A DNA stretch of 64,000 nucleotides from Eutypella sp. D-1. Taxonomy: Eukaryota > Ascomycota > Sordariomycetes > Xylariales > Diatrypaceae. Under the pieces are notes generated by a model that worked only from the letters and a program-made list of their open reading frames with translations, was not told the DNA's origin and made no database searches. Both the position numbers and the translations under genes were made by a program. The DNA is taken from contig JAJTTP010000002.1 in assembly GCA_023313575.1 (NCBI GenBank), forward strand, positions 3,596,001 to 3,660,000, given 5' to 3'. Positions 20,983 to 33,600 of the stretch are shown here, one piece after another; position 1 is the first letter of the stretch, and each line of letters opens with the position of its first letter.

Positions 20983-22736
20983 CTTGCGCGCTGAAAGACG
21001 AGTTTGTGTGGTGATAAAGCGGAAAACCAAAAAAGTAGTGTCTGGAATTGTGTAGAAGAGTGGGAAAAGTGGAATAAAGCCTGGAAGCCTGAAAACCTTG
21101 GAAGGCAAAATACAAGTATAGAATTTCTCGTTTGGTGCATATCCTGATATTGATCTATTCCATATAGTCAAATATCAGATACAAGGTAGTTAAGCATGGC
21201 GACTATTATATAAATATCGTTGGATACCTAGGTAGGTAAAGCTACAATTTTCTACAAACCTCCACCTCTATAGGAGCTTATAGTCTTAACCTCAAACCTT
21301 GGAAGTAACTTTTGCAGCCCAGAACTCAATTACAACTGCCTACTTGCCTACCTATTCGCTAAGTTGTTTGTAGTCGAGATCGGGCAAAAGAATCCGGCGA
21401 GCTGTGTAATCCATGACTCTAGAGGTCAAAGCTTCAGGCAAGATACGGCATGGTCGCACTCGGTATCGACAGATCAGATAGAGTCCCTTGTCCTTTACTA
21501 TGACCCCCAGACATAGACAAAGGAATGGCTCATGCTATATGAAATCATCCCACTAACTACAGTATATCAGACCGGACTCAGGCCCGGTCCGACCCGTTTC
21601 TAGTCGTTACTACTAGGTTCGTATATAGTAGGATGCCTGATGCGCAGTCACTCTACTAGCTCAGAGCTCAACAAGAGACGTTATGTTACCTTGAAGAGGT
21701 ATTCGACGAGCCGTCCAACCTGGATGATAAGGTAGGTAGATAGGTAGGTCAAGCAATAGTTAAAGGCATATGAAGATTGATCGTGCTTGTCGTGTGTGTC
21801 GCGTGTAATGTAACTGCAATAAATTGAACAGGATGACAGATCAGCGGAGACCCCTGTATATACAGCAACTCTATGGACTGCATTCCCCCCCCCCTCCCCA
21901 TGAGGATATCTTACATCATAGGCTTACAGGCTTACATACTGACAGGTTTTACCTAACGACGGGGCCTTGGCTGCTTGGGCGGGACAAGGAGAGACTTAGG
22001 CTCTACTTACACGTTAACTAACTTTGTAAGGGAGAAAGGGAGAGAGATATGCAAAGAGGGACGTGCAGTATCGGCATCGGCCAGTCTTGCCCAGTAAAGC
22101 CCAGTAACTATCGTGCAGTATCGATAAGCGACGATCCTTCTAGTGGGAAAGTCGGCAAGGTCCAATTATCCTCGCCCAAGACAGGAGGAGGATCCCTGGT
22201 TGGTCTTCACCGTTTCGTTAGCAAGTTAGCCAACCCTGATTTTCCTGAAATTTACAAACGCGAGATCAATATTCAATACTACTACATACCTACCTACATA
22301 TAGGTAGTAATTTGGCTAGTAGCCTTCTGCCTTTGCTCTTGCAGCTCTTACAGCTCTTGCTCTTGGTAAACCCTTGCCTTCCCTGCTTGCGAGTGCGGAT
22401 GTCTCACCTTCCTTTGTTCTCTCTTGCATATGTTCTTGCCTATGTAACAAATCCTCTACGATACTGTCTACGGCACCATATCCAGATATTTTTGGTCCCT
22501 TGATCCTTTGAGCTCTTACCCTCGCTCCTCCCATTACTCTTACTCTCTCTACCGCCCATCTATACCAATATTCTACACCCTGCACGTGGACGGACCGGAT
22601 CCCCAGATACGCCTTTGCTCAGAATATAGGACCTAGATACAGGACCTGGATAAATCTTCAGCTTGGGTTGGACGTATGTATCGCCCCTGGGGGGGAAGTG
22701 GGCAGCAGCTACGGTACAAGGTCAAATGTTGCCACG
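20983..22736. promoter_or_regulatory. Divergent promoter region, URI-like and CCCH genes
   Basis: This 1.75 kb spacer between two divergent start codons has no recognised gene. TACCTAGGTA lies at 21225-21234. A minus-strand open frame at 22316-22585 consists of Arg/Ala-rich repeats caused by a GCTCTT repeat near 22330-22370 and is probably not coding. The two leaders and promoters must lie here. Confidence 0.55.
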
Positions 22737-24347
22737 ATGCTGAGCGATCAGGAAATCGAGAGGAATGCTAAGCAGTTAGCCGACTACAAGAGGACTGATG
22801 CCCTCCCGGATATCCTGGAGCGGTATGCCGCCCTTATCGAGGATTACAAACGCCTCAAGAGCGACTACGAGGAGGAGCGGGAGGGGCGGGAGCGCTATAA
22901 ACAGTTAGCCCGCGGACAGGGGAAGAGGCCTCTTGTCCTAGTCCTCGTAGACGGAGACGGTTACGTCTTTAATGATGATATGGTGCGAGATGGCACCGAC
23001 GGAGGACTTAAAGCCGCCAGACAGATTAACGACGCCGTCGAGAAGAGTCTGGCGCGGAAAGGGATCGAGAAGTGCGACATCGTCGTCCGCGTATACGCTA
23101 ACCTCGTAGGGTTGTCTAAGGCCCTGTACAAGGGTGGTCTCTGCGGTGCTGAGAAGCGTTCGCTCGCCCCCTTTGCTGCGGGCTTCAACCGTGCGTACGG
23201 CCTGCACGACTTCATCGATGCCGGCGAGTTGAAGGAAAACGCGGATTTCAAACTGCGTGCCATGCTCGAGCTTTACGCAGACAATAACCACTGCAAGCAC
23301 ATCTACCTCGCCGCCTGCCACGATGTCGGCTACATCTCCGAGCTCACACCGTACCGGGGCAACCGGGAAAAATTCACCCTTCTCTCCACACCCAGCCTCC
23401 AGTTCCACCCGGAGTTCCACAAGCTGGGCATGAATGTCGAGGAGCTCCCTGGCGTCTTCCGTACCACACCTCTCGAGTCGATCACGGCATATAATAGATC
23501 CGGGATCCCGCTAGGACCCAGCAAATCCGCCATGGCCACCCCGCTAAACTCGCCAACCTCGAATGACGGGAAGCTCTGTCAGTTCTTCCAACTTGGAAAA
23601 TGCAAGTACGGAAAAGGCTGCAAGAATCACCACCCGGAGCCTAGGCAGGTTTCCTTCCACTCAAACCGCGCCTCGAGCGACTTCGGCAGCAACGGAGGCT
23701 ATGGGTTCGAGCAACAGGGCATCGGTGCCAGGGACAACGGTGTCTTCTCGGACCTGTCTTATACTAAGAATGAGTTTCAGTTATTACCAAGAAACCACCA
23801 AATACCAAAAGGCCAAGTGGCAGTAAACCAGAATCAGCACCGCCTGGACACCTACATACCTACCCCGACTAACGACGCCATCGCCCGGCTCAAGGCGCGC
23901 TCCGACCGCCAGAAACTTTGCAATAGCAAACACCTAATCGGGGCGTGCGACAACGAGAGCTGCGGCTATGATCACAGTCCGATCACGGAGGACCTCAGGC
24001 CGGCGCTGGAGCTGCTCTCGCGCTCCATGCCCTGCCCGAAGCGTGGCGACTGCAGGAACGAGAACTGCGTGTACGGCCATATCTGTCAGAGGGCTGACTG
24101 CAAGTACCGCGGCGGCAAGTCGTTCTGCAGGATCTCTCCGCAGATGCACAACGAGCCTCTCGCGTTCGACGCGCTGGTGCCGGCGATCCCTAAGAAATCA
24201 CCGCACACTGCGAACTCGGGCCCGAACCACCGCCGCTCGCCCTCCACCGACGACGACGTCTACTCCTTCCCAGCTAATGATGCGGATAGCGAGGGTGAAC
24301 AAGGGGCACCCATTATGAGCCCTGTCGTTGATTTGGGAGCTCAGTAG
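22737..24347 (+). CDS. CCCH-type zinc-finger protein with an NYN-like (DUF7923-type) domain
   Basis: This is a fungal family of probable RNA-binding proteins with no firmly established function. From the ATG at 22737 the product is 536 residues; an in-frame ATG at 22668 would add 23 residues, but it overlaps a GTATGT donor-like sequence, so I prefer the later start. An N-terminal coiled coil (about 5-60) precedes an NYN/PIN-like fold with LVLVLVDGDGYVFNDDM, IVVRVYANLVGLSKAL and KHIYLAACHDVGYISEL, where the Asp residues could bind metal. A CCCH finger follows (CQFFQLGKCKYGKGCKNHH, spacing C-x7-C-x5-C-x3-H). Two degenerate fingers come after it (C-x8-C-x4-C-x3-H and C-x5-C-x4-C-x3-H), then a Cys-rich segment. 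The tail is Ser/Asp-rich. The combination suggests nuclease-like RNA handling, but this is inference. Confidence 0.85.
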   Translation: MLSDQEIERNAKQLADYKRTDALPDILERYAALIEDYKRLKSDYEEEREGRERYKQLARGQGKRPLVLVLVDGDGYVFNDDMVRDGTDGGLKAARQINDAVEKSLARKGIEKCDIVVRVYANLVGLSKALYKGGLCGAEKRSLAPFAAGFNRAYGLHDFIDAGELKENADFKLRAMLELYADNNHCKHIYLAACHDVGYISELTPYRGNREKFTLLSTPSLQFHPEFHKLGMNVEELPGVFRTTPLESITAYNRSGIPLGPSKSAMATPLNSPTSNDGKLCQFFQLGKCKYGKGCKNHHPEPRQVSFHSNRASSDFGSNGGYGFEQQGIGARDNGVFSDLSYTKNEFQLLPRNHQIPKGQVAVNQNQHRLDTYIPTPTNDAIARLKARSDRQKLCNSKHLIGACDNESCGYDHSPITEDLRPALELLSRSMPCPKRGDCRNENCVYGHICQRADCKYRGGKSFCRISPQMHNEPLAFDALVPAIPKKSPHTANSGPNHRRSPSTDDDVYSFPANDADSEGEQGAPIMSPVVDLGAQ

Positions 24348-25261
24348 AGCCGACGACTCCGGGAAATATACGCGCAGGATTACAATTATGGTAGCCCTTT
24401 CTATAGCAAGGATACACACCACACCACACCACACCATGAACATAACAAGTCAACACACCCAGCTGATGGATCTGCTCGAAGGTGCAGAAGTCTCTTGCTG
24501 GGGTTAAGCGGGCTTACGAACCCGCGCGAACACGCCCAAAGCAAGGATATTTTCTATTGTTTATTAAGGGATGCGGTGGATATTAAAATAAGAACACAAA
24601 ACGCTCACACATTAGGCGCATGTCCAAAAAAGAAAGGGGCATGGGCCGTCGTGGAACCTCTTTGGTAAAAAGATTTCACCTGGCATACAGCGATAGCGGT
24701 GGGGATGGAAGAAGAAGAAAGAAAGAAAGAAACGACAGGATCCTAATCGTTCGAAGGGGATTATTCTAGCTAGTTATTGGCGGGATAACCCTGAACTGTT
24801 AGATATCATGTCATTTTGTTTATAGGGGTGATAAAAGGGTTTTTGTCCGCCCACATGCATACAAACATACATACATACTTAACTCCCAGATCATGTACAT
24901 TGAGTAGCGTCCAGATCACCACGACTCGGTTAATTAATACTATTAACTGCCTGCGTCAGCCAGGTATATATGTTTACAGGCTCGAATTTTAATACTTTCA
25001 TGTTCGTATTGGTACCCGTATGCCGTGATGTATAGAGAGACGCTTTGAGCCGGAAAAATCAACGTTCCCTCTTATAGATCTTCCTATGTAGAGTAGCTAT
25101 GACACGCGGTCGAAAAAAGTTGGCCAGTCACACACTCTACGAGACTACCACTCGCTAGACCGGGGGCGATTCTCCCGCTTCCTCACTCTTCAAAGTATCA
25201 TCACCTTCCACCCCGCTTTCCCCAAAACCTAATGGCCAGTGACCAGTTTGCCAGCGTCCCC
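24348..25261. other. Convergent 3'-3' intergenic region
   Basis: About 0.9 kb lies between the CCCH gene and the chitinase gene. It contains a CACAC repeat at about 24415-24435, GAAAGAAAGAAA near 24716-24732 and ACATACATACATAC near 24865-24877. I see no gene. Confidence 0.6.
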
Positions 25262-26521
25262 CTACTTCTTCGTGCACGACAACCTCTTATCCCTAGACGC
25301 GGCATCAAGCGCGCCCTTCATATTCTGGTAGAAGTTCCGCCCACCCACGACGTGGGCAGCCGCATACGTGACGTCCCAGACGGCCACGCCACCGAAGTTC
25401 GGGCGGCAGTAAAACGCATTAAATAGGTCCGTAGCCTGTTTCACGGAAAGATCGAAGCCTGGGCGTGCGGCGGCCGCGGATGCAGGCAGGCCGAGAAAGA
25501 CGCGCGCGTTCTTGCTATACTTCGTCGCCCCGAGGAAGGCGGTCCAGGCATCGTAAGTGAAGCCGGCGGGCTTTACCGGCCCGCCGGGCACGTAGTCCGG
25601 GTTTGCGTCGGCCCATCGCCGCGCGCTGCATTGCGGGGTGTTGTAGAACTGGACGAAGACGGCGTCGAAGGCGGTGGCGACCAGCACATCGCGCATGTTG
25701 GCGTCGGGGACCGCGCACTACGGGGACGCCGTGAGGTAGAACTTCGACCCCGGTGGCGCCTGCGTGGCGTACAGCGATCGCAGACGCGTCGCTAGTGCCT
25801 TATACCCCGCTCCCCCGTCCGTGGATCGGTGCTCGATGTCCAGGTCGAAACCGTCGACTGCGAAACCGACGTTGCCGAGGTCGAAGGGGCGTGGGAGTCC
25901 CTGCTTCACCCAGCTGTTCTGCCGCGGACCGAACATGTACCACAGCTGTTTGGCGAGGGCGTCGCCGTCCGCGGCGCCCGTGAGCTGGTAGGCGGTCGAG
26001 CCGCCGCCTACGGAGAGTAAGATGGTTTTTCTAGCAATACCTGTGTTTTGCTGACGGCAGGCGTGCAGGTCGCGCTGCAGGTTAGGACACTTCCGCAGAC
26101 GGTTGTTCGCGGGCTTGTTCTGTCCCCTGTACCCCGGCCCCGGGTACGGCTCGGCGGCCCAACACTGGTTCCCGAAGTCGATCCCCGGATACCCGTTCGC
26201 TTGCGCCGGGAATAGGTGCACGAATGATAGCAGGATGATGTCGATGCGCGGGTCTGCGCAGTATTCGCTTAGTCGCTTTTGGTTCGGGCCTTGTCCCTAC
26301 GCGGTGGTTGTATAAATCTCGTTAGTCCATGTAGTTATCTAGGGCCGATGCTCATGTTCTAAAGGGGATTCGAGAAGGGGAAAGGGAAGGGGGAGGCAGG
26401 CGACTTGCATACATACATAATACACCGCGACGTTATTCTTCGACGTCGCGCTGAACACGCCCAGGACTGGTCCACAGAGTATGCTCAGGCAGAGGAATAG
26501 TACAGTGATGATACGATCCAT
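25262..26521 (-). pseudogene. Class III (GH18) chitinase, interrupted by one in-frame stop
   Basis: This would be a secreted endochitinase that cleaves beta-1,4-GlcNAc chains in the cell wall or in prey or host material. Exons are 26521-26417 and 26296-25262, with a 120-nt GTATGT...TAG intron that joins VAVYY to GQGPNQKRLSEYC, as in the family. A signal peptide spans about residues 1-21. The GH18 signature is intact: LLSVGGG near 129-134 and DGFDLDIE at 183-190, with the catalytic Glu at 190. At 25718-25720 the frame carries TAG directly after FYLTASP, where homologues usually have Gln (CAG). The same frame then continues through family-typical sequence (FDAVFVQFYN, GVAVWDVTYA) for about 150 more residues. 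Truncation at residue 227 would remove the end of the barrel. A CAG-to-TAG change is a C-to-T transition at CpA. Read-through, sequencing error or a recent null allele are all possible. Confidence 0.8.
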
Positions 26522-29107
26522 GCTTTCGTTTCGTTCTTCAAACCCCCAGCAGCAGCGTTATTGAATTGATATATCTTTTTGCTACTTTAGGGGGTTTTCC
26601 ATCTGTATGTAGAGTAGAAGAACAGAACTCTCTCTCCCCATTATCGAGGGAGGGAGGCACGGGGTTGATTGCTCTCGGCTTTTGCATTTATTCGAGCGCG
26701 ATCATATCCCTACATTACAGAGGTATATATTTTGTTGTCTCACATGCCCCCCCCCTCCCTTCCCCCTAGATACAGTAGAGATTCCAGCGCGGACGCGAGT
26801 CACCTCTTTTTCCATCGAGGATCACTGGACCGCGTTGTCGCGTGCGCTATATATAATACACGCTTTAGGTCATCCGAGTACGTGGTTAGAAACATTTGAC
26901 TACCCTTTTTTCCTCACAAGGTTGACGGAAGTAAATTATCACGATAGGTAGGAATGCCCTGAGCCAACCCCATCCCTTCCCTCCCTTTCCATCATATACT
27001 TACTATCATAGCTTTTCTGAATGGATAGACCTTACTTAACGTAGGGGCCTACATAGGTCACCTGGCAACTTAAAATGTCAGTCAAACACTTCGCATTTCA
27101 GCCCCGTGCGTTAGAAATGCTTAACTTGTCATAACCTTGAGTTTCCGGGGGGGGGGGGGGGAGGCAGGGAGTGTTTGTCTTTTCTTTCTTGGATTATATA
27201 TACAACACAGCTTCCACACTTAGCAGCAGCAGCAGCAGCAAGCAAAAGCTATGTTCAATACGAACGAAATATCCGGAAAGGAAAACAGAGTGGGCTTCGA
27301 TTTACGCAATGCGGCTGTTGCCCCTTTTTATTTTGATAACAACACCGCGACCCCCATCCCTAACAAGACTGAATTATAGTCCCACTTCCCCTATTTCCTC
27401 GCCCACGTCCCCCCCCTCCCCTTCGACAGCCCGAGACTTCGGACCTGGAACTATCCTTGCCAGAGGCAGGGAACGAAGGAGGATCGGGTATATATATATA
27501 TATATATATATAGTAGGGACTAGGTTAAATATATATACTAATACGTAACGTGCGGGGGTGAATGCGAGCGAAGCGTATGTATATTGATCAAACCGGGCAG
27601 AATATCATGTCACCAAAAAAAAAGGGGGGTAGGCAAGCAGTAGACAGACGAACAAGACCACCAGCAAAAGGGGGGGAGGGGAGCTTTGGTATATATTTCA
27701 AATGCCAAAAAAGGTAACAGACAACAACAAGATCGTCTATTCTTGTGCGTATATATATATAGATGTGTGTATATATCGATCCATCGATCCATCCATGCCA
27801 TCCGCTCAGCTCATATCCAGATGCGATCTAATTTGCTTTGCCCGAAGTTGCCTGACCGAGCGAGCGGCGGCGCAGACCAGCCAGCCCCGAACCCCTTCTT
27901 GTTTTTCCTTCCTTCCGGATTGGGGAGAGGGGGGAGGGGGGGGGTCAGGTCATGCCACCCCGCGCCGCGCTCGTCCTATATGTACCTAAGGGGAATAAAT
28001 AAATATAGCAGTAGTTTCCGCCATGCACGCAAAATGGGAATGAATGCCGTTTAATGTTTTCCGCTTTGGTCGCTTCGGTAAGAAAAAAAAAATGCGTGGA
28101 AGAAAAAAAAGGGGAATTTCATGAGAATGCTGTTATGACGATGCTGGCTGACTCTCCAAATGCAAGAGGAAAATAAAATACAATTCGTGTGCTGTTTTGT
28201 TGCTTCTGCTCCGAAGGGGAGGGGGGGGGGGGCGCCTGAACTTTGCGAACGTTGATGCATCCAACCGCTCTTTGTGTTCCGTCATGCGCGGGCGCGGGCG
28301 CGGGCGCGGGGCTTCCCGTCCCTTCAGCCGCGGTTCCGAGGCGCGTGAAACAGCTCGGCTGGCCAGTTCAGCCAGCCAGCCAGCCGGAGTCCGGGCGCGG
28401 ACTCCCCCCCCTTGAATTCCGTTGTTGTTCCGCTTTCTTTGGTCGTCATGGCCATCCGTTTCGTGGGTCCGTACATACGTTCGCGCATGCATCGTTCGTA
28501 AATGCAATGATGTGAGTGTGTGTGTGTTTGTATAGAAACGACCCTGAACGCCGGGGGCTTGATTGCGAAAGAGGCCCCTCCCTCTGTGTCCAACCGATTA
28601 CCGACCCCCAACTACCCAACCCCCCTAACCCCCCTTTGATGAAAAATCAAGTAAGTATATGCTGTTCTGTATCCTCGCCCCGAGGATGCCCCTAATACGC
28701 CGGTTGGGTGTTTTTTGGTTTCCGAAAATGCTGGTCGAATGATACATAGAAGAAAAAAAAGCGACGGGATAGTCGTGCTAAAATGGGAGTTTCGAAGAGA
28801 AGTTCCGTCTGTCGACGTAGATACTGGGCTTTTTAAAGCCTCGCGCTATATATGCTAAGTGTATGCGAAGATGTTGTATCGATTGGACAAATGAGAATGG
28901 TGATGTAGGTGGTCGGTAGATTGTTTCTAGGGTGATGTGAAATCTTCCTTCGAGGCTTGGTCGAGACGGGCAGAGCAGGTGCTTCAGCGCCGCTATGGGC
29001 GCAGCCACCATATGCAGTTGCTCGTAGACACAAGTCTAGCACGAAAAGAAAAAAAAGCGTAAGAGCTTGAAATGGAGGAAAATGCAATGATGCAGCGCGA
29101 AGATCCT
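26522..29107. other. Intergenic region between chitinase promoter and PNG1 3' end
   Basis: No conserved protein is visible in 2.6 kb. The region holds a 15-nt G run at 27147-27161, GCA repeats at about 27224-27240, a TA run at 27489-27512, C- and G-rich runs near 27405-27420 and 27925-27945, a G run near 28219-28231, and GGGCGC repeats at about 28287-28310. The chitinase promoter lies at the left end, and the PNG1 3' untranslated region lies at the right end. Confidence 0.55.
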
Positions 29108-30650
29108 TCACCGGGCGGATGGGTCGCGGTTCTGTTGATTTCGGCGATCATTCTCATCGCGGGCGGACATCCATTCGGCATTACCGGTCTGTCGTCCGGG
29201 TTGCTCGGCCGGTAGCTTTTGGTCGTCGGTAGGGGAGGTTCGGCTACGAGTTTGGCCGTGATTTTGACTACGGCCATCTCTCGGGGGTACAGGCGAAGTC
29301 GAGGATCCAGATGGGCAGGGGACCATGTTGCTTACGGCTTGAGTGATGGTGTTGATCACGTATTGTCGTAGCTCTCGGTCTTCCTTCTGGTCTTCCTTCT
29401 CCAGTCGGAAGCGGGTATCCTTGTCCATGTTGGTGCGTCGTATGCCTTTAATCTCCTGCATGATGTAGAGCAGCACTTCCTCTGGGCATTTTCTCCTCTC
29501 GAGGGCATGCTCGCTCTTGCGCACGTATCTCCGGGTGACGTCCGTGGCACCGTCTATGCTGAAAGCAATGCAATACGACATCTGCTTGCCCCAGCCTTCC
29601 GTATATAATCGTGGGTTATCCCATGCCTCCTCGCAGGCATCGACATGTATCCAGCGTTGTTTATGTTCCGAGTAGACTTCGGTCCAGACGTGGTCCTCGG
29701 CATTCCACACCCAGCGCACACGACCACCAACGGCACGACACAACATGCTGAAGCAGTTAGCCCACTCTCCGACTCGGCCGCGTTTCGTCTGCAATAACCG
29801 CCAGACGTCGCTATATCTCGGAAACCGCTCGGTAGCACCGCACTGTGGGCAAACGTATAGTTCGACTCTTAGGGCGCCGCAAGCACTCTCCTCTGGCGTC
29901 GGTGGGGTGTTGCCGTGGGCAACTGTTGGTGAAAAACATTCCCGGCATGGTGGGTTATTTACCCATGTGAAGAACGAACGCCTGAACCATCTGATGAGGA
30001 GAGGATTATTAGTTTTCCCGTTTTTATGTTTGGAGGGCTGGGCCCAAGAACAAGAAAAAAAGAAGGGGGAAGTACCGTAACAAGGCGCGAATCACGCAAT
30101 CCTGATATCCCCATTCGGGTTTCCGTCCGTCGCCCATGCTTTCGGCTTGAGCTTGTAGGACTTGACACTCCTCGTCGGCCTCGCTGTATATCCTATCCAA
30201 GGGGATTACCTGAAGAGCCTCGTCCAACAAGCCCGGATTCTCGTACTTGGTCGGAGTTGCTGATAGGGATACTAGAAGATTCCGGAACTTCTGAGATTTC
30301 TTGTCATGTTGTCCGGGAGGCGTTGGAACCATGGGAAGATGGCGCAGAGAGGAGTATGATGGTGGTGTCGCGTCATGATGTTGGTTATTAGTATTGGGAG
30401 TTATTGGCCTGGCGGGATCTGAGCGCGAGGATGCTGCCCTGAGATTCGACGAGGATGACCGCTCGGTTGGCGTATCGTGGCGGGAACGCGTAGCAGATCT
30501 GGATTGTTCCATGTCGTTCATGCGCTTATCACGCAACAACTGTTCGAACTGAACACGCAACCCCTTGGCCCAATCTTCGCCGTGTTCGTCCCGGCTACTG
30601 TCCCGGCCACTATCCCGGCTACTCCCCGGGTGGTTGTCGCGAGCAGACAT
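29108..30650 (-). CDS. png1: PNG1-type transglutaminase-fold protein, predicted catalytically inactive
   Basis: PNG1 orthologues deglycosylate misfolded glycoproteins for ERAD through a Cys-His-Asp triad. I model two exons, 30650-30076 and 29990-29108, joined to read [20 protein letters not shown] and giving about 485 residues. The zinc-site cysteines are present (PPCREC near 207-210 and CPQC near 239-242). The core reads [11 protein letters not shown], then EDHVW and HVDACE. The position of the catalytic Cys (RCGEW in active enzymes) is Val265 (codon at 29771-29773), while His292 and Asp309 remain at the spacing of yeast PNG1 (27 and 17 residues). Loss of this cysteine is established for Neurospora PNG1, which acts in polarity without glycanase activity; a similar role here is inference. 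The N-terminal 100 residues are Ser/Arg-rich and disordered, as is the C-terminal tail. Confidence 0.9.
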
Positions 30651-33600
30651 CGTCCCCGAGTTTTCGCAGCTGAGAACGGACTTGTCCTTACTCCACTCGC
30701 GATGAAAGTTAGGGCTAGAACGATATCGACATCCAGGGAATCAATTCTCGAGGTATCGTTTCGTAAGGGGCGTTATGGTGTATGGTCGACAATTGTCTTT
30801 TAGGAAGAGGAGAGGGGGGTTTGTTAAGTTGTGTCTCCCAATCCCAAGTAGATATCTTTGTATTAAAGAAAAAAGGACCAAAGTCGTCGAGGGTCGTTTG
30901 TCACGATCACCGTCGTCACTGTCACAGTTACTACTGTCACACTGTCACACTGTCACCGTCACCGTTACCGTCGTCGTCGTCGGAATTGTGGTCGTCGGTC
31001 TAAAATCCTCAATAGCGGAATTGGCGTCGTCTTCGTCTCCCTCCAAATCCTCGTTGGAGCGTAGTTGAAGAGCGCATTCGCTATGTCAATTCAGAGATCG
31101 GACCATTACTAGGCAAGTCAAGGAACGATCTGGTGCGTCGGGTTCATCCGTGACCGACTTGGGTCTTCTTCTTTCCTTTCCTTTCCTTCCCTTTCCCAAC
31201 CCACTCAGACCATGGACGAAAGAAATTGTCGTTCGCAAATGGTTGAATGGTCGAATGGTCGGTCAGATGACCCGGAGCGAGGTTTTTTTTTGAAGATGGT
31301 AAGAGTAATGATATAGGTCACAAGTGTACCCAAGATATGTATGGTGTAAGGTATGCAGTGCAGTGATTGAGATGTTCAGTAGAAGTCGTCGTAGAATCGT
31401 TGATTCGTCGAGTCGTGTGCGTGTGAGGTGAAGTTCAAGGTTGTCACTCTCGTTTATCGTATCGTATCGTATCGTGGTAGTCCTTGTCGAGGGTCCTTGT
31501 CGAAGTCCTTGTCGTAGTTGCTGTCGTACCCAGATCCTATACCTAGATCCTATACCCAGATCCTATTATACCCAGGTATCATGTGTAGGCAGGCCTAAGC
31601 GATAATGATGGTGATAAGTTGCGTTGCGTTGCAGTATAGAGATCTCAAGGACGGAAAGATCTAAGCCCTTCTAAAAAAAAAATTGTAAAATAAAAAAATG
31701 AAACTCTTTCAGGAATGGACTACCTAAGTCGAACGGGGTAAGAGGGAGAGAGATAGAGAAAGAGGTTGAAGTTGTTAACTATAGAAACAGGGGCAGGGTC
31801 AAGGTGGTAAGATAGTAAGTAAGTAGTAGTATAGTATTGTAAGTATTCAGGTATTCAAGTATTAGGGAGGGGAGGCAAAAATAACCTTAGAAAGTGTTAA
31901 GGTTAATACTTTGGCTTCCCTGCTAATTAACAGGTAGAAAGAAGTCCCATGTTGCCATGTAGGTATCGAGATCTACCTAAGTATGGTAGGTTAGGTACCT
32001 TAGGTTACGTAGTCAGTCTGTAAAATACGTAGGTACGAACCTTAATGAATCAGGTGGGGACTACATACCTAAATATCATTCATCAATGGAGGGATTTGGT
32101 ACTTTGGGGGGGAGTGGTGGTGGTAGGAGGTTGCGCAGGTGGCATCCACATCCACTCTCTTATTCCCTCTCTCTTACTACCTACTTGATACTTAGATACG
32201 TAAGCTAGATGTAGATTTCTCCTATGTACGTACATGATAATATGAATATCAGTGTGCAGCCACCACAATTCGAGATTATGTACTTAGGTAGGATTACAAC
32301 AGTCAAGAAGCAAATGTTAATAAGCGCTGTAGCACTCCAGTAATTGGTGAATAGGTCCCTACGTACATACCTACATACTTACATACATACATACCGATAT
32401 GTATAAATAAATCTATATGTTAGATATCTCTGCCTAGCAAACCCAATCTCTAAAATGTTCACGAATACGGAATACGGATATTTAATTGTATAATTCCCCC
32501 ATAAAATGGAGAGTTAAAATGGAGATCTTTCCATAACCACCTAGTTAGTTGTGTACTTTTGTAGTCAGGTTTAGGTACTCTACTGCCAATGGGAGGTTGC
32601 GTGGTCCCTTCTTTTTTCTGGGGACCTTTTTTTTTCTTCTTCGTCTCCGCTCAGATCTCTCCTCCAGCAGGGCTAATAACTCAAAAGTCTAGGCTATCGC
32701 GTGGCGAGTCGTGTACACATACAAACTGAGAATAGCCTCTGGTGTCTCTGGCCTGGCCTGTCTTGGTGTCTGGTCTCTGATCTCTGACTTGACTGCCAAA
32801 TGATTTAAGACGCAAGCAGTCTGCCCATTACGTGCGCAATTGTATGTACTCATCTCTAGCGTATCGACCGTGCGGGTAAGATATTATCAGCGGAAAGTTT
32901 GGTAGAAACTGTAAATTCTGGTGGGGACCGTAGGCGGAAACCCAAATAAAGAGACGGTCCGGTTCTACGAGTCGGGCGGGTGTGAGAAGAGTGGTCTTGG
33001 CAGTGGGTGAACGCGCGTACTGCTGAGAGACGCGACCAATCAGATAACACCGTTTCCACGTTAGGCCCTATAAATTCGTCTAATGGGCGTCGGCTAGGCG
33101 TATCCTCGCTCGCCCGCGACGTACCACTCTGCCCTTTTCGATATACGATTTACATAAGAGGTATGTACGTACGTATGTAAGTATGGTACGTACATAGTAA
33201 GATAGTACCGCCCCGGACCCTAATGTATAGAGAGAGGTACCTAGATCCAGGCCTACGTATGCGCCGCGCGCGACCCAAAGACGGGAAAGAAAGTAGTTAG
33301 TAGACAGGAAATGTTTAATTTTTTCTTCCTTTTTTTTTTCCAGGCTAGAGAGGTAAACTCATGAATTTAATTGCACACTACGTAGGCATGTAATAGCACT
33401 TGCTTTTAACGTTCTGTTGAGAGGAAATTAAACTGACAATTTCATACGTATCTGCATACGTATGCACGCGGATACTACATATGTCGGGTAGTAGACAGCC
33501 GGAGATCTATGTATGTATTTTTGTATGTAACTATGAGCTTCTCTCGGTCTGGGCCGACGCTCTCTCAATCCGGACTAAAGAAAAGTGCCGGATGACGACG

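Noticed and set aside
28287..28310. GGGCGC repeats as a CpG-island-like promoter
   Set aside because: It is a short simple repeat with no nearby gene start. The closest genes end or begin more than 0.7 kb away in other orientations.
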